Assembly (NCBI GenBank): GCA_029237695.1
Contig: CM055271.1
Location: 36,824,462 to 36,888,461 of the forward strand
DNA from: Conchocele bisecta
Taxonomy: Eukaryota; Mollusca; Bivalvia; Lucinida; Thyasiridae
DNA length: 64,000 nucleotides
Reading direction: 5' to 3'
The translations under genes were made by a program, and so were the position numbers. The notes beneath the pieces are model-generated. The model ran no database searches. It saw nothing but the letters and a program-made list of their open reading frames with translations, and was not told the origin of the DNA. Every line of letters begins with the position of its first letter. The stretch's first letter is position 1. Shown in pieces: positions 43,091-53,740 of this stretch.

Positions 43091-43206
43091 AATTAACTAG
43101 TCGTAACCTGCCTGACAGTAATGCCATGTATATCGTACTCACGCTTATAGTGGAGAAGAATTCATGTATGTTTGTTTTAAGCTTGTATTTCCAATCCACA
43201 CACTCT

Positions 43207-43706
43207 TTAAAGGTACATACCCACTCAGTCGGCACACCATGTTCTTTAAGGGAATTAAATAAGTGTATAATTGTATCACTATTCCACTAGTTCTAAAACT
43301 TACGAGAGCCGATATACAGGTATAATAATTTAGTAATATTTATTTTACCGTTAGTGACGCGCCGTGGTATTAGGCTATTTTCATATGCAAATGAGGCATT
43401 GTATTTTTTACATTTTATACTAATTAAGCGCGTCACCTTAAAAATTAATATTTCGACAGTTTATAAAGTATGATAATTGCACATCAAAAAATAAATACAA
43501 AGAATAAATAGTAATGTCCGTTAACATTTTAAGGAAACACGGTTATCGCCACTGATATCAGTGTGCAAATTTGCGTCTGATATAAAATGTATAATAATGC
43601 TAATCAATACGTGGGGAGTTAATGTTTATTTTGCCAGAAAATGTCCCAGATGATGTCTCTGATATAAAGAACATGTTGTGCCTACTGAGCGAGCATGCAC
43701 CTTTAA
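43207..43706 (+). mobile_element. Element X2, TTAA-flanked
   Basis: TTAAAGGTACATACCCACTC left, GAGCATGCACCTTTAA right. Roughly four-fifths alike to X1 by eye, sharing ATGTCCGTTMACATTTTAAG and GATATCAGTGTG. Confidence 0.8.
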
Positions 43707-43949
43707 CCCTTTGAACCCGAAATCCCGCTATATCGGTTTATGCAAAAAGTGCAGATCCAGATGAGCCGGCTCGTAACGAGCCGTCTCATCGGGATCTGCA
43801 CTTTTTGAAAGTAATTTTAATATTTTTGAGAACAAAAACACCCCCTTTTCATAAATGGACGAATCTGAAAATCATTTTGTGACCATTGGATTGGTCGGAA
43901 CATTAGCATATCACAGTCCATTCCAGTTCCTTAGGGTTGAAAGGGTTAA
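43703..43949 (+). mobile_element. Family G copy sharing a TTAA with element X2
   Basis: TTAACCCTTTGAACCCG left, GGTTGAAAGGGTTAA right. Its left TTAA (43703-43706) is also the right TTAA of X2, so it inserted into the duplication made by X2. Confidence 0.84.
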
Positions 43950-44147
43950 TGTTTATATCATACCATGTATTCTTCCTTTACATGACTTATAATTTAATAA
44001 ATATTGTTTAAACTAAACCTGCGTGATTAACAACGACTCTGAACATATATTGATAATGCCAACGTGCTATCAAACAATTTAATTCCATGTATTTGGTACA
44101 TTTCAGGGATTATTTATCAAACATGGTCACTCGTTTTCCTCAAAATG

Positions 44148-44222
44148 TCACAGGGTGAGAAATATGCACACCGGCCCGGAATTGAACAGGGGACCAACCG
44201 ACTGAGCTAACCATACACAGAT
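44148..44222 (-). repeat. tRNA-derived SINE remnant
   Basis: On the minus strand: GGTTAGCTCAGTCGGTTGG (A box) then CTGTTCAATTCCGGGCC (B box). The spacer is far too short for a functional tRNA, so this is a deleted SINE head or tRNA pseudogene. Confidence 0.6.
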
Positions 44223-44268
44223 ACACACCTTGACAATTAATATTATATCTAATAACAGAAGAAATATT

Positions 44269-44560
44269 CAGGGGCGGATCCATGATTTACGTCTACAGGG
44301 GGCGTGGATTTCACTTTTCATAAAATTCAAATATTATTTTTTCTGCATTGTTTTCTTATTTCGCATCAAACGTATACGTTGTTACCACTCTGAACCGTCT
44401 CGACGAGACGGTTCAACTGAGTGGTAAAAACATACACTTTGTGTGCAAAAATAAGGAAACAATAAGATCTTTCCACGAAAAAAAAATGGGTTGAAATCTA
44501 TACTCAATCAATTTTAGAGGGGGCGAGCGCCGCACACGCCCCCACCTGGATCCGCACCTG
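44269..44560. mobile_element. CAGGGGCGGATCC element, 5-bp duplication, containing H
   Basis: CAGGGGCGGATCCATGATTT left, ACCTGGATCCGCACCTG right, ATATT on both sides. The interior is an H unit with TTACCACTCTGAACCGTCTC. Termini look hAT-like, but the duplication is 5 bp. Confidence 0.76.
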
Positions 44561-44959
44561 ATATTGGCCAGATTAGCACAGGAGGTCGTGTACGATATTA
44601 CTTCCGTCCGCGCTTGAGACTTAAACCTGAGTCCTAGACATGTTACTTCAGACGGGGGGAAAATGATACCATACAAGGGCAGACAATGCTTTTAACGGAA
44701 CTAGTCCAAGAACAAAACTGACATTATAAAGGAAACCAACAAAGTTAAACATAATGTCGGAATGTTTCAATTTGTTAAAGGTTATACGAAGCCCTTTTCC
44801 GTTTATATGAAACAAGTTTCAGAAACATTTCAAGCCGATGTGTTTCACGCATAGTTAGTTTCGTAATTATAATTTGAGGCTGTGAGCGGAGTAATGTACG
44901 GCTTTTGTGAGCATTAGGTTTAAACAATATTCTTGTTTTGAAAAACCTGATGTGTGTTT

Positions 44960-45112
44960 TCTGATTGTTTTTATTATTTCTCATCAAAAGTATACATTTT
45001 TACCACTCAGTTGAACCGTCTCGTCGAGACGGTTCAACTGAGTGGTAACAACATATACTGAGTGGTAACAACATACACTTTGTGTGAAAAATAAGGAAAT
45101 AATCAGATCTTT
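44960..45112. mobile_element. H element
   Basis: TTATTTCTCATCAAAAGTAT left, ACTTTGTGTGAAAAATAAGG right, hairpin GTTGAACCGTCTCGTCGAGA mirrored. ACTGAGTGGTAACAACATA is duplicated at its edge. Confidence 0.7.
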
Positions 45113-45225
45113 CCACGAACAAAAAATGGGTTAAAATCTAAACTCGACTTAGGTTTGTAATTAGAACTTGGGGTTGTGAGCGGAGTAATGGGACATACAT
45201 GTATAGCCTTTGCGAACATCAGATT

Positions 45226-45300
45226 CAATAGTCTGTACAACACAGTAAAACCCCAGACTTTTTAAAAGTCTGGGGTTTTACTGTGTTGTACTGACTATTG
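45226..45300. repeat. Single hairpin
   Basis: CAATAGTCTGTACAACACAG and mirror, tip CTTTTTAAAAG. Confidence 0.82.
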
Positions 45301-45405
45301 ATCCATCATATCGTTCAGTGTGATGTGAATCTACACTGCTTGCATCCTAGTTTTTTCCAGCAAAGCCTAAATGGATCGTGTATCATAGCTGTTTGGGATT
45401 TTTTA

Positions 45406-45530
45406 GACCAGTAGCCGATTTCATCAAAATTGCAACGTATACTTATCTAGCAAAGTATACTTTGAGGGAGAAATTTTCAATGTAAGGATAAATTTATTAA
45501 TTTGTATTATACTGAATTTATTACATTATC
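45406..45530. mobile_element. Repeat F left half, fused to repeat V
   Basis: GACCAGTAGCCGATTTCATC to TTACATTATCACA; at the hairpin centre it changes to ACAGCTAAGGTCATTTAAGG of V. Confidence 0.64.
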
Positions 45531-45900
45531 ACAAACAGCTAAGGTCATTTAAGGCCGGGCAAACGGGTTCGATCCCGTTTTAACCTGTTGCATTGGTGGG
45601 GGGATCCCAAAATCAGAAATAATATTTACATCCAGAAAAAATATATTCAGCCCTGAAATTAGAATAACCTGACCTGGTGCCAGGTCCGTACCACACCAAA
45701 TTCACTTGGCCCCTTCCCCTAAAATAGGATTACGAATAATCATAATACTCACATAAGGGGCATAACCAGATTCAACTGTCAAATACAAAATGCCAAAGAC
45801 GTATGTGAGGGCCAAACCAGGTCTCCAGTGGGAATTCCGGTAAGGAGGAACCCCGATCGTTAAATTACCCATCACAGTCTCCCACCTGCCACCCACTCAA
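45531..45900 (+). repeat. Repeat V, possibly a SINE
   Basis: CAGCTAAGGTCATTTAAGGC, then GGGTTCGATCCCG (matches a Pol III B box), ATATTCAGCCCTGAAATTAG and CCAAACCAGGTCTCCAGT. An A box is doubtful (CAGCTAAGGTC). Three copies. Left flank is half an F element. Confidence 0.5.
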
Positions 45901-46129
45901 CAGACCGGACCGGGTCTACATTGGTATATCATAAGCCAGATTTCACCAGTAACAGTCCCATATGTCGATACATCGGTAATCTACAAGTCACTTGTCAATA
46001 AGTTAATTATCGAGATTCGATTGCACAATCCTAACACGATGTCGATATTTAGTCACGACCGCTACTCCCAATGCGAACTGAATGCCGGTGATACAGTGTA
46101 GGTGATACAGATAATTACGTTTGTTTGTT

Positions 46130-46690
46130 TATTGGTTGTTTTGTTTATACGGCCTACAAACAGCGACGGTCATGTAAGGCCGGGGCAAACACGGGTTCGA
46201 TCCCGTTTTAACCTGCTGCATTGGGGGAGGGGGAAATCCCAAAATCCGAAAATCAGAATATTTACATCGAAAAAAATTATATTCAGCCCTGAAATTAGAA
46301 TAACCTGACTGGTGCCAGGTCAATGCCACACCAAAGTCACTTGGCCCCTTCCCCTAAAACAAGATTATGAATAATCGTAATACTCACATATAACCAGATT
46401 CAGAGGGCCAAACCTGGGGCCCGTTTCACTAAACGTCACTAAAAGTGCAAATTTAGAATCGTCTGGAAATTCAATTAATGGATTTATATTTATTGAGCAT
46501 AGTTTTACAAGATAACATTGTTAACGTGGAATTTACAGACTATCATAATTTTGCACTTGCGAACATTGTAGTCGTACGAAGTTTAGTGAAACGGGCCCCT
46601 GAACTCCAGTCGGAATTCCGATAAGGATGAACCCCGATCGTTAAATTACCCATCACATATATTCTCCCACCTGCCACCCACTATAATGCG
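46130..46690 (+). repeat. Repeat V copy with an A insert
   Basis: GGGTTCGATCCCG at 46191, same body as V1 and V3, interrupted at 46414-46601. Confidence 0.55.
46414..46601. mobile_element. Family A MITE inside repeat V2, empty sites present
   Basis: CTG both ends, GGGCCCGTTTCACT and AGTGAAACGGGCCC. Sister repeats V1 (45.8 kb) and V3 (60.7 kb) read CCAAAC-CAG-GTCTCCAGT without the insertion; here it reads CCAAAC-CTG-element-CTG-AACTCCAGT. The CWG duplication is thus verified. The core hairpin is deleted. Confidence 0.85.
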
Positions 46691-46732
46691 GGATCGTAGT
46701 CAGTTATCTCCCTTTGCATTTGCAACCCACCG

Positions 46733-46850
46733 GGGCCCGGTTGCTCAAAACATCTGTTAGCTTAACAGACTGTTAAATCCTTAGCAATGCTAAGGATTTA
46801 ACAGTCTGTTAAGCTAACAGAAGCTTTGAGCAGTGGGGCCCAGATAATTA
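46733..46850. repeat. HH hairpin with GGGGCCCGGTTGCTCAAA ends
   Basis: CATCTGTTAGCTTAACAGAC and mirror around GCAATGC; termini GGGGCCC resemble family A in style. Fragment also at 49630-49690. Confidence 0.7.
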
Positions 46851-46887
46851 TGATTACACAATTGTACACCGGCAAATATATATTAAA

Positions 46888-46953
46888 CGAGTTTATTGAT
46901 TTCATAAGAAACGAGGCCGTGCCTCCTTTCTTATGAAAACCATCAACGCGTTG
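46888..46953. repeat. Hairpin
   Basis: TTGATTTCATAAGAAACGAG and mirror. Confidence 0.65.
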
Positions 46954-47070
46954 ATTAATAATTAATATCACGTAAAATCCAACAGTTGCGTTATATTTAT
47001 TACATACTTAGTACAGGGCCATAGTATACATGGAATATATATTGATCACCAAATTTACACTACCGCCTGC

Positions 47071-47272
47071 GCTAATCTTGCCAATAGTTATCATGTTTTA
47101 AATTTCTAAATACTTCAATATTATGCATGGAATTCAGCAGCTTGATTTGCTGAGTCCGAGCTATGTGCTCAGGCTCAGGGAGTCAAGCTACTGGATCAAG
47201 TAGCTTGGTTTCCAGTATATTTTCATAAACGTTGCTAATCTGGGCAAGATGAACGCGGACGGTTGTGTAGCC
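47071..47272. mobile_element. Family K element
   Basis: CACTACCGCCTGCGCTAATC left, AACGCGGACGGTTGTGTA right. Confidence 0.76.
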
Positions 47273-47329
47273 GTTCGTTCTACACACTCCCAGCTGAACA
47301 AGCAAGCATCAATCCGACAAATTGCTTAC

Positions 47330-47478
47330 AGTACCACCTGCGCATAACCTGCCAATATTTGTCACTGTATGTATGTCAATTCCATTGAATATTGTGGTTC
47401 ATCGAGCGGCTGGATTGACTGAGCCTGAGCTGTGATACAGCTCAGGCTCAGACAATCAAATTGCGCGATTGCGAGTAT
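47330..47478. mobile_element. Family K left half
   Basis: AGTACCACCTGCGCATAACC to AATTGCGCGATTGCGAG with hairpin TGAGCCTGAGCTGTGATACA; right end missing. Confidence 0.7.
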
Positions 47479-47579
47479 TTATTACATATACATGTTGTGT
47501 ACCAGACTGAGATAGGCAGGCGCCAATCTGATAAGGTGCTTTGTAGAATAACGGATGCCCCGCCTGTTGAACTCGTCGA

Positions 47580-47823
47580 CTGGGGGCCGTTTCACTAAAC
47601 TTCGTACGACTAAAATGTGCGTAAGTGCAAAATTATGATAGTCTGTAAATTTCACATTAACAATGTCTCTTAAACAATTGATGGATTTACATTTATTGAG
47701 CATAGGCTGCATATGCAGCCTGTGCTCAATAAAAGTAAATCCATCAATTGAAATTTCCAGACGATCATAAATTTGCACTTACGAACATTTTAGTCGTACG
47801 AAGTTTAGTAAAACGGGCCTCTG
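47580..47823. mobile_element. Family A MITE with exact CTG duplication
   Basis: CTG both ends, GGGGCCGTTTCACT left, AAAACGGGCCT right, core hairpin 47682-47742. Confidence 0.8.
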
Positions 47824-48647
47824 ATAGGCATATGTAGCATTGATGGTAACATGGTGTATTGACAAAACAGGTACATTTGTATACACAATTCAACTGTGCG
47901 GACACATAAGTAGTGTTTAGAATAAGCACTATAGATAGTCATTGGCACCATCTACATGTACATTCTCTTGACCACATAATCGGTCAAATCCCACCGTAGT
48001 CAAAGTCAAATAGGAAAAATTAAGGTGAAATAATTAATGAAACCTTTTAAGAATTCAGTGAACATGAATTTTGGTTTCGGGTGGAACCATTGTAAAACTG
48101 GCGAAACTCATCGATTTCGCGAATCCGTCGATTTCTCCTAGCAATGAGGGCCTCTACATTGACCCCAACAGGAAGTTACTGGCTGATATAGTTCCAGAGT
48201 AAGATCAATGCGTGTCACACGCCGATGTAAACTGTGGCGACGGCGGTGAGAAACACGTCAGACGTGTTCCCACGTAGCGTAGGCAAGCCACATAGCAACA
48301 TGATACACTGCGCACACTTTATAAATCTGTTTAACTAATACAATTACACTGATTCCTTCATATTTAACACAGTTTCCAGACAGAATACGCGATGCGCTTG
48401 TAATTCGAACGTCTTGACCTAATTATATCGGACGCTAGCGAAGCCACCACGGTGTCGCTAATGCTACTGGCGGCATTTGTCCTGACATGGCCAATGAAAT
48501 TGATGCATCTCTAATGTAATCAATATACAGTCGTTACATTAGACAAGGCTGCTCGTACCAGTAAACAAGTGACCTTGCCCGCCAGCAACATAGCCACATA
48601 TAACGTAGTTCGTGACCACAGTCTGCAGATTATTACCAATATGCGAG
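47824..48647. other. No recognisable feature
   Basis: Unique-looking sequence between A and K/L elements. Confidence 0.5.
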
Positions 48648-49062
48648 GTTGCGATTTGCCATTGGCAGTAGATGTTCAGAAAAGTTGATATTTTCCCGTC
48701 AATACGGTGTGTACATGTATGTGCCGTGAAATACGGAGCCTTGAAACATTATTGATATCCTGTCAATACGACCTAATCACTGCGTATGAATATGTGCCGT
48801 TGTCATACTAGTCGATTCTCCGATTTTGAGGATGCGGCGAGGGTTATCTTTTGCATTTTAAAGCTGTGTGTAATGTTGACGGGATAAATAGAATAGTAGG
48901 TTAGTGCCTTGAATGGGAAAACTATCTGGCGCGGCACGGAAACGGGATGGGCTCGGCAAAGCCTCGCCCATCCTGTTTCCTAAGCCTTGCCAGATATTTT
49001 TCCCATTCACGGCACTAACCTACTATTCTATATATCTGGGCCAGATTAACGCAGGCAGTTCC
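48648..49062. mobile_element. Family K right half hosting an L element
   Basis: GTTGCGATTTGCCATTGGCA and AGAAAAGTTGATA, the L insert, then ATCTGGGCCAGATTAACGCA. Confidence 0.68.
48692..49036. mobile_element. L element in K
   Basis: TTCCCGTCAATACGGTGTGT to CACTAACCTACTATTCTATA. The host K reads GTTGATAATCTGGGC when uninterrupted. Confidence 0.78.
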
Positions 49063-49141
49063 ATACCTTGTCATTCGCGAGTCGTCGTAAATATGTTTAG
49101 TATGGAACCAACGTTTGAAGATGTGAAGACCTCATACAAAT

Positions 49142-49499
49142 CAGAACTCCAGAAAAGCTTTGTGTCTAAAGCGTAATATACCCCCTGATTTCAAACTTTT
49201 ACAAATGGATTATTGATTTTCTTCAATACTAAATAGGTAACAAAAGATAACAAAATACAACAAATTTAAACATTCACTTATATATTTGAGCTGCAAAAAG
49301 CAAACACTACTGTTTGCTTTTTCCAGCTCAACAAAGTGAATTTTCAACTTTATGACAGTATTTTCACTACTCAATTTGAAAATCAATGCGTATTTTCACA
49401 TTGCTGTTCGTATTTTGTACTCCCACCTTTGATAATCAAAGCGTATTCAGTAAAATAATTGCTTAAAATACGCCAATACGCACCTTATCTGGAGCTCTG
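49142..49499. mobile_element. D'-type hAT-like MITE without insert
   Basis: CAGAACTCCAGAAAAGCTTT left, CACCTTATCTGGAGCTCTG right; central hairpin AGCTGCAAAAAGCAAACACT with its mirror. It is the uninterrupted sister of 7806-8401. Confidence 0.74.
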
Positions 49500-49711
49500 A
49501 AAATATTTACAAAATACACGATAGTTTCCGTCAATGATCCAAAGCTGACGAACTATTCAGAGCAAATGTGGAATAGAATACAATTTGTGAGACGTTTCAC
49601 GAAAAATCAATGATTTTATGGACCAATCAAACCTGGGTCCTGTTGCTCAAACCTCTGTTAGCTTGAATGCTTAACAACCGGGCCCTGATTTCCAGCATAT
49701 GATTGTACAGT

Positions 49712-49845
49712 GGAACCTCATTGACCCGGGAAAACAGTGACATTCCACAGTAAAACAGGCAGCTAACTACTTCAAGACACGTGTGTGTGCTTCGTGATCA
49801 TGAACAGACATTATCATCAGAGATAAACAACAATGAAACCTATCA
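49712..49845. mobile_element. Family C remnant
   Basis: TACAGTGGAACCTCATTGAC at left and CATGAACAGACATTATCATC with GATAAACAACAATGAAACC at right. Confidence 0.55.
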
Positions 49846-49931
49846 GTTAAGCTGAACTAACTTTTCTCATGTCCTGTTTCAATAGTGAGATTCGACTCTA
49901 GTGCATGATCAGAACGTTCAATAATCCTAGG

Positions 49932-50128
49932 ACCTGTAGCCGAGTTCACCAAGCTTGCTAAGCATACTTATTCAGCTAAGTATACTTTGAGGGAGTAATC
50001 ATTTATTTTTGCCGAAATGCATTATTTCATATAGAACTAGCGACTGCTATAATTATTATACTGAATTTATCGCATTATCACAGCCAATATGGCTGTGATA
50101 ATGCAATAAATTCAGTATAATACAAGAA
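49932..50128. mobile_element. Repeat F left half plus hairpin
   Basis: CTGTAGCCGAGTTCACCAAG; hairpin GCATTATCACAGCCAATATG with its mirror; stops at TTCAGTATAATAC. Confidence 0.64.
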
Positions 50129-50204
50129 ACGAGGCAAAGCCACGAAGGCCAGGTTTTTTCCAAGCATAGACACTTGGATAACATAATTATACCCACTTTT
50201 TGCA

Positions 50205-50632
50205 GACTAGATGGTCGTGGCCTGCATGTCGCGCCTTGGGGCGAGGCATGGACACTAAAAAAATAGATATAGTAGATGGAAAAACTTTAACTAAAAAACT
50301 TTAACCGGACACACGGACGTACGAACGGACGGGCGGACGTATGCCAAAACGCCGACGATATCGTGCTTTCCGCAAGCAGGCGCGACAATGATGATAAACA
50401 CCCATGTGAAGTATCAGGGTATTTGGTGAAGCAGTTGCAGAGATATAGTACACGAAAAAACTTTAACAAAAGTATTCAAAGTAATTTGACCTTGACATTG
50501 GGCACAGGGGCCGCACTGTTGCGGGGTAGAATGAACATATGGATGTGAAGTTTCAAGGTAATGGGCGAAGCAGTTGCAGAGATATAGTATAACGAAAAAC
50601 TTTTAACCAAAAAACTTTAACCAGACGTACGT
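50205..50632. repeat. S array copy, one and a half units
   Basis: GACTAGATGGTCGTGGCCTG, CTTTCCGCAAGCAGGCGCG, GACCTTGACATTGGGCACAG and AACTTTAACCAGACG. Confidence 0.74.
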
Positions 50633-51012
50633 TAAAAAGTTAACGTTGAAAATGGCTAAGTCAATTACATTAGAAATAATAGGTGAAGGTAACAAAAATG
50701 GTCACATGTTGAATAGTTGTATGTGGTGGGCACCCCTTGGTTATCAAGCTGTGAAAATTTGGAGGTCCTAGGTGGTACAGTATCAAAGAAATGGACTTAA
50801 ACACGAACACTTAACATTGTAAACGCGAAAAGTTAAAATTGAAAATGGCTAAGTCGACAGCGCGGAGACAATGGGTCAAGTTCAAAAAAAGGTAACATAT
50901 TGGATAGTGATATGTGGTGGGCACCCCTTGATTATGAAGCGGTGAAAGTTTGGTGGTCCTAGGTGGTACAGTAACAAAGAAATGGACTCAAACACGAAAG
51001 CTTAACATTGAT
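50633..51012. repeat. Two-unit tandem repeat, about 194 bp each
   Basis: GAAAATGGCTAAGTC at 50649 and 50841; each unit has ATGTGGTGGGCACCCCTTG and GGTCCTAGGTGGTACAGTA. Followed by (CCCGCCG)n at 51017-51045. Confidence 0.78.
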
Positions 51013-51119
51013 TGTGGACGCCGCCCGCCGCCCGCCGCCCGCCGCCCGGCTTTCGCCAATCCAATAGCCTGGATTTTTTCCCCAAAAAAACCTGGCTAAA
51101 AAATGAATAAATTTATCCA

Positions 51120-51180
51120 TAAATTGAAAATTTCTCCCTGAAAGTACACTTTGCAAGTTTGGTGAAATCGGCTAATGATC
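51120..51180. mobile_element. Repeat F right-end fragment
   Basis: TTGAAAATTTCTCCCTGAAA to GGTGAAATCGGCTAATG only. Confidence 0.55.
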
Positions 51181-51390
51181 AGACTGGTGTGCGTACATTG
51201 GGATCGTAATCCAAGTCGTGGTTACTCTCGCGTCCGCGCTTGTACACCAGGCTAAGCTGAAAACATCGCTTCCGCCGCTGTATTATTTATCACCGGAGCG
51301 GGCAAGCCTGAACCGATGTCCCTGGGAATAGGTTTTATGCATCGTACCCGAATCAGGGTAATTATAGAGCGATGACCGAGAGTCGACCTC

Positions 51391-51398
51391 TCTCTCTC

Positions 51399-51448
<50 letters not shown>
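51391..51448. repeat. (CT)n microsatellite
   Basis: Nearly pure CT dinucleotides following GAGAGTCGAC. Confidence 0.95.
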
Positions 51449-51453
<5 letters not shown>

Positions 51454-51503
51454 CAGATGTGACTGTGACTGAAGAGATGAGGCTTATGGGACTTAATTGT
51501 GAC

Positions 51504-51813
51504 CAGTAGCCTATTTCACCAACATTGCAAAGTATACTTTTCTAGCAAAGTATACTTTGAGGGAGTAATCATTTCTTTTTCATGAAATGCATTATTCCAT
51601 ATAGAACTAACTACTGCATATATTTGATGATTAAAAGTATGCAGAATTATTATACTGATTTTTTTTACATTATCACAGCCATTTTGGCTGTGATAATGTA
51701 AAAAATTCAGTATAATAAAAATTAATAAATTTATCCTAAAATTGAAAATTTCTCCCTCAAAGTATACTTTGCTAGATAAGTATACTTTGCAATGTTGATG
51801 AAATCGGCTACAG
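51504..51813. mobile_element. Repeat F, complete
   Basis: CAGTAGCCTATTTCACC to GATGAAATCGGCTACAG, preceded by GTGAC and followed by GTCAAC. Hairpin TTACATTATCACAGCCATTT mirrored. Confidence 0.74.
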
Positions 51814-52265
51814 GTCAACTACTAGGAGCACATTCCTGTAGCCTGATAGCGATATAGTCTGCATGAATCTAGTTCTGAGTACATAACGTTAACATTACGC
51901 AGCATTACATAAGAGTTATGACGGAGTAGTCTTTCCAAATGTGCGTTTGATGCGTTCTTTGTTTACTTCTACTTCGTGAGGAGGGACCTAAACAATTTGC
52001 TAATACACACTTTATTAGGTAAATTTATGGTAATATGTTTGTGTCATATTGTAGCATTGTCTCTCAATAAGTAACAATATAGCGGGGTATGAAAGTCAAC
52101 GTCCTGCAGGTTTTGTCTATAGTACGCAAAGTGTAAATGCTATTACGCACATATTTGCTGTAGCGATATAGTGCAACATGTTGCCTATACAGCGGAAAAC
52201 GTGCAGCTAGTATGAATCATGCTCGAATTAGAGTACATGTAATTATAGAGCGATAACCGAGAGTA

Positions 52266-52266
52266 G

Positions 52267-52335
<69 letters not shown>

Positions 52336-52338
52336 CGC

Positions 52339-52390
<52 letters not shown>

Positions 52391-52443
52391 CTCCTCTCTC
52401 TCACTCTCTCTCTTCTTCTCTCACACTCTCTCTCTCTCCGCTC

Positions 52444-52477
<34 letters not shown>

Positions 52478-52555
52478 CCCTCCTCTTCTCTTTCCCCCCT
52501 CTCTCTCTGCTCGCTCCCCTCTCTCTCTTTCTATATATATATATCTCTCTATCTA

Positions 52556-52592
<37 letters not shown>
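52266..52592. repeat. Long (CT)n microsatellite with interruptions
   Basis: CT tract of about 325 bases broken by CCCCGC, CACT, TTCTTC and a short (TA)n/(TCTA)n patch near 52530-52560. Apparent ORFs here encode only Glu/Arg or Leu/Ser repeats and are not genes. Confidence 0.95.
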
Positions 52593-52597
<5 letters not shown>

Positions 52598-52647
52598 CTC
52601 TCTAAATGTGCCGTGACTGGCGAAATGAGGCTTATGGGATTAGTGAC

Positions 52648-52956
52648 CAGTAGGCGATTTCACCAACATTGCAAAGTATACTTATCTAGTAAAGTATACT
52701 TTGAGGGAGTAATCATTTATTTTTCCCGAAATGCATTAATTCATATAGAACTACCCGCTGCATATATTTGATGATTAAAAGTATGCAGAATTATTATACT
52801 GAATGTATTACATTATCACAGCCAAAATGGCTGTGATAATGTAATACATTTTGTATAATAACAAATAATATATTTATCCTAAAATTGAAAATTTCTCCCT
52901 CAAAGTATACTTTGCTAGATAAGTAGACTTTGCAATGTTGGTGAAATTAGCTACTG
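52648..52956. mobile_element. Repeat F, complete, second of three
   Basis: CAGTAGGCGATTTCACC to GGTGAAATTAGCTACTG, in the same host context as its neighbours (TTATGGGATTAGTGAC before, GTCAAATACCACACTG after). Confidence 0.74.
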
Positions 52957-53126
52957 GTCAAATACCACACTGCAACACTGTAGCCTGATAACGATATAGG
53001 TTGTATGTATCATGGCCGAATTTGGATAATTATAGAACGACAACCGAATTTAGACCTTTCTGTGCAAGCAATATTCGGGTTCAAATGTGGTAGCGATTGA
53101 AAAATAAGGCTTATGGGATATGTGAC

Positions 53127-53398
53127 CAGTAGCCTATTTCACCAACATTGCAAAGTATACTTTTCTAGCAAAGTATTGAGGGAGTAATCATTTATTTTTC
53201 CCGAAATGCATTATGTCCTATAGAACTAACGACTGCATATATATGATATACTGAATTTATAACATTATAACAGCCAAAATGGCTGTGATAATATAATAAA
53301 TTCAGTATAATAAATTTATCCTAAAATTTAAATTTTCTCCCTCAAAGTATACTTTGCTAGATAAGTATACTTTGTAATCTTGGTGAAATAGGCTACTG
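53127..53398. mobile_element. Repeat F, complete, third of three
   Basis: CAGTAGCCTATTTCACC to GGTGAAATAGGCTACTG; GGGATATGTGAC before and GTCAAATAACACACTC after. Confidence 0.74.
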
Positions 53399-53430
53399 GT
53401 CAAATAACACACTCACTGACGTCAATATAA

Positions 53431-53675
53431 GGTGTATGCGGAGTAAGATGTGTGAATCGTGATTTGTGATCAGTGTAGTTGCTGGTCCCATATCACACTC
53501 ACGTAGCTTGATACCGATCTATATTGCTTGTTAGAATCATGAGGGCTGTTTCATTGATGGAATGGCGAACAGTGCAGATCCTGATCAGACTGTGCGAATG
53601 CACAGGCTGATCTGGATCTACACTGATCCCGAAAAACACATAAGCTCACTTACTCCAGAGCCACATGCATGGTAT
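53431..53675. repeat. Repeat E copy
   Basis: GTGATCAGTGTAGTTGCTGG, CACGTAGCTTGATACCGATC, CAGTGCAGATCCTGATCAG and GCACAGGCTGATCTGGATC in family order. Confidence 0.66.
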
Positions 53676-53740
53676 GCGTGTACTGTGCGTGTTAAGACAT
53701 GGGGTGTATGGCATTTGTTGTCAGTCGAACACCTAGCTTA

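Larger units (their letters stand above)
51340..53410. repeat. Three-fold segmental repeat: AT stretch, CT tract, F element
   Basis: Each unit has AATTATAGAGCGATRACCGA, a pyrimidine tract, TGAGGCTTATGGGATTWGTG, an F element, and TAGCCTGATARCGATATAG. In the third unit the CT tract is reduced to TAGACCTTTCTGTG. The simplest history is duplication of a segment already carrying F. Confidence 0.66.

Noticed and set aside
45560..45600. tRNA gene at GGGTTCGATCCCG
   Set aside because: No acceptor, D or anticodon arm can be folded at normal spacing; repeated with the whole V element.
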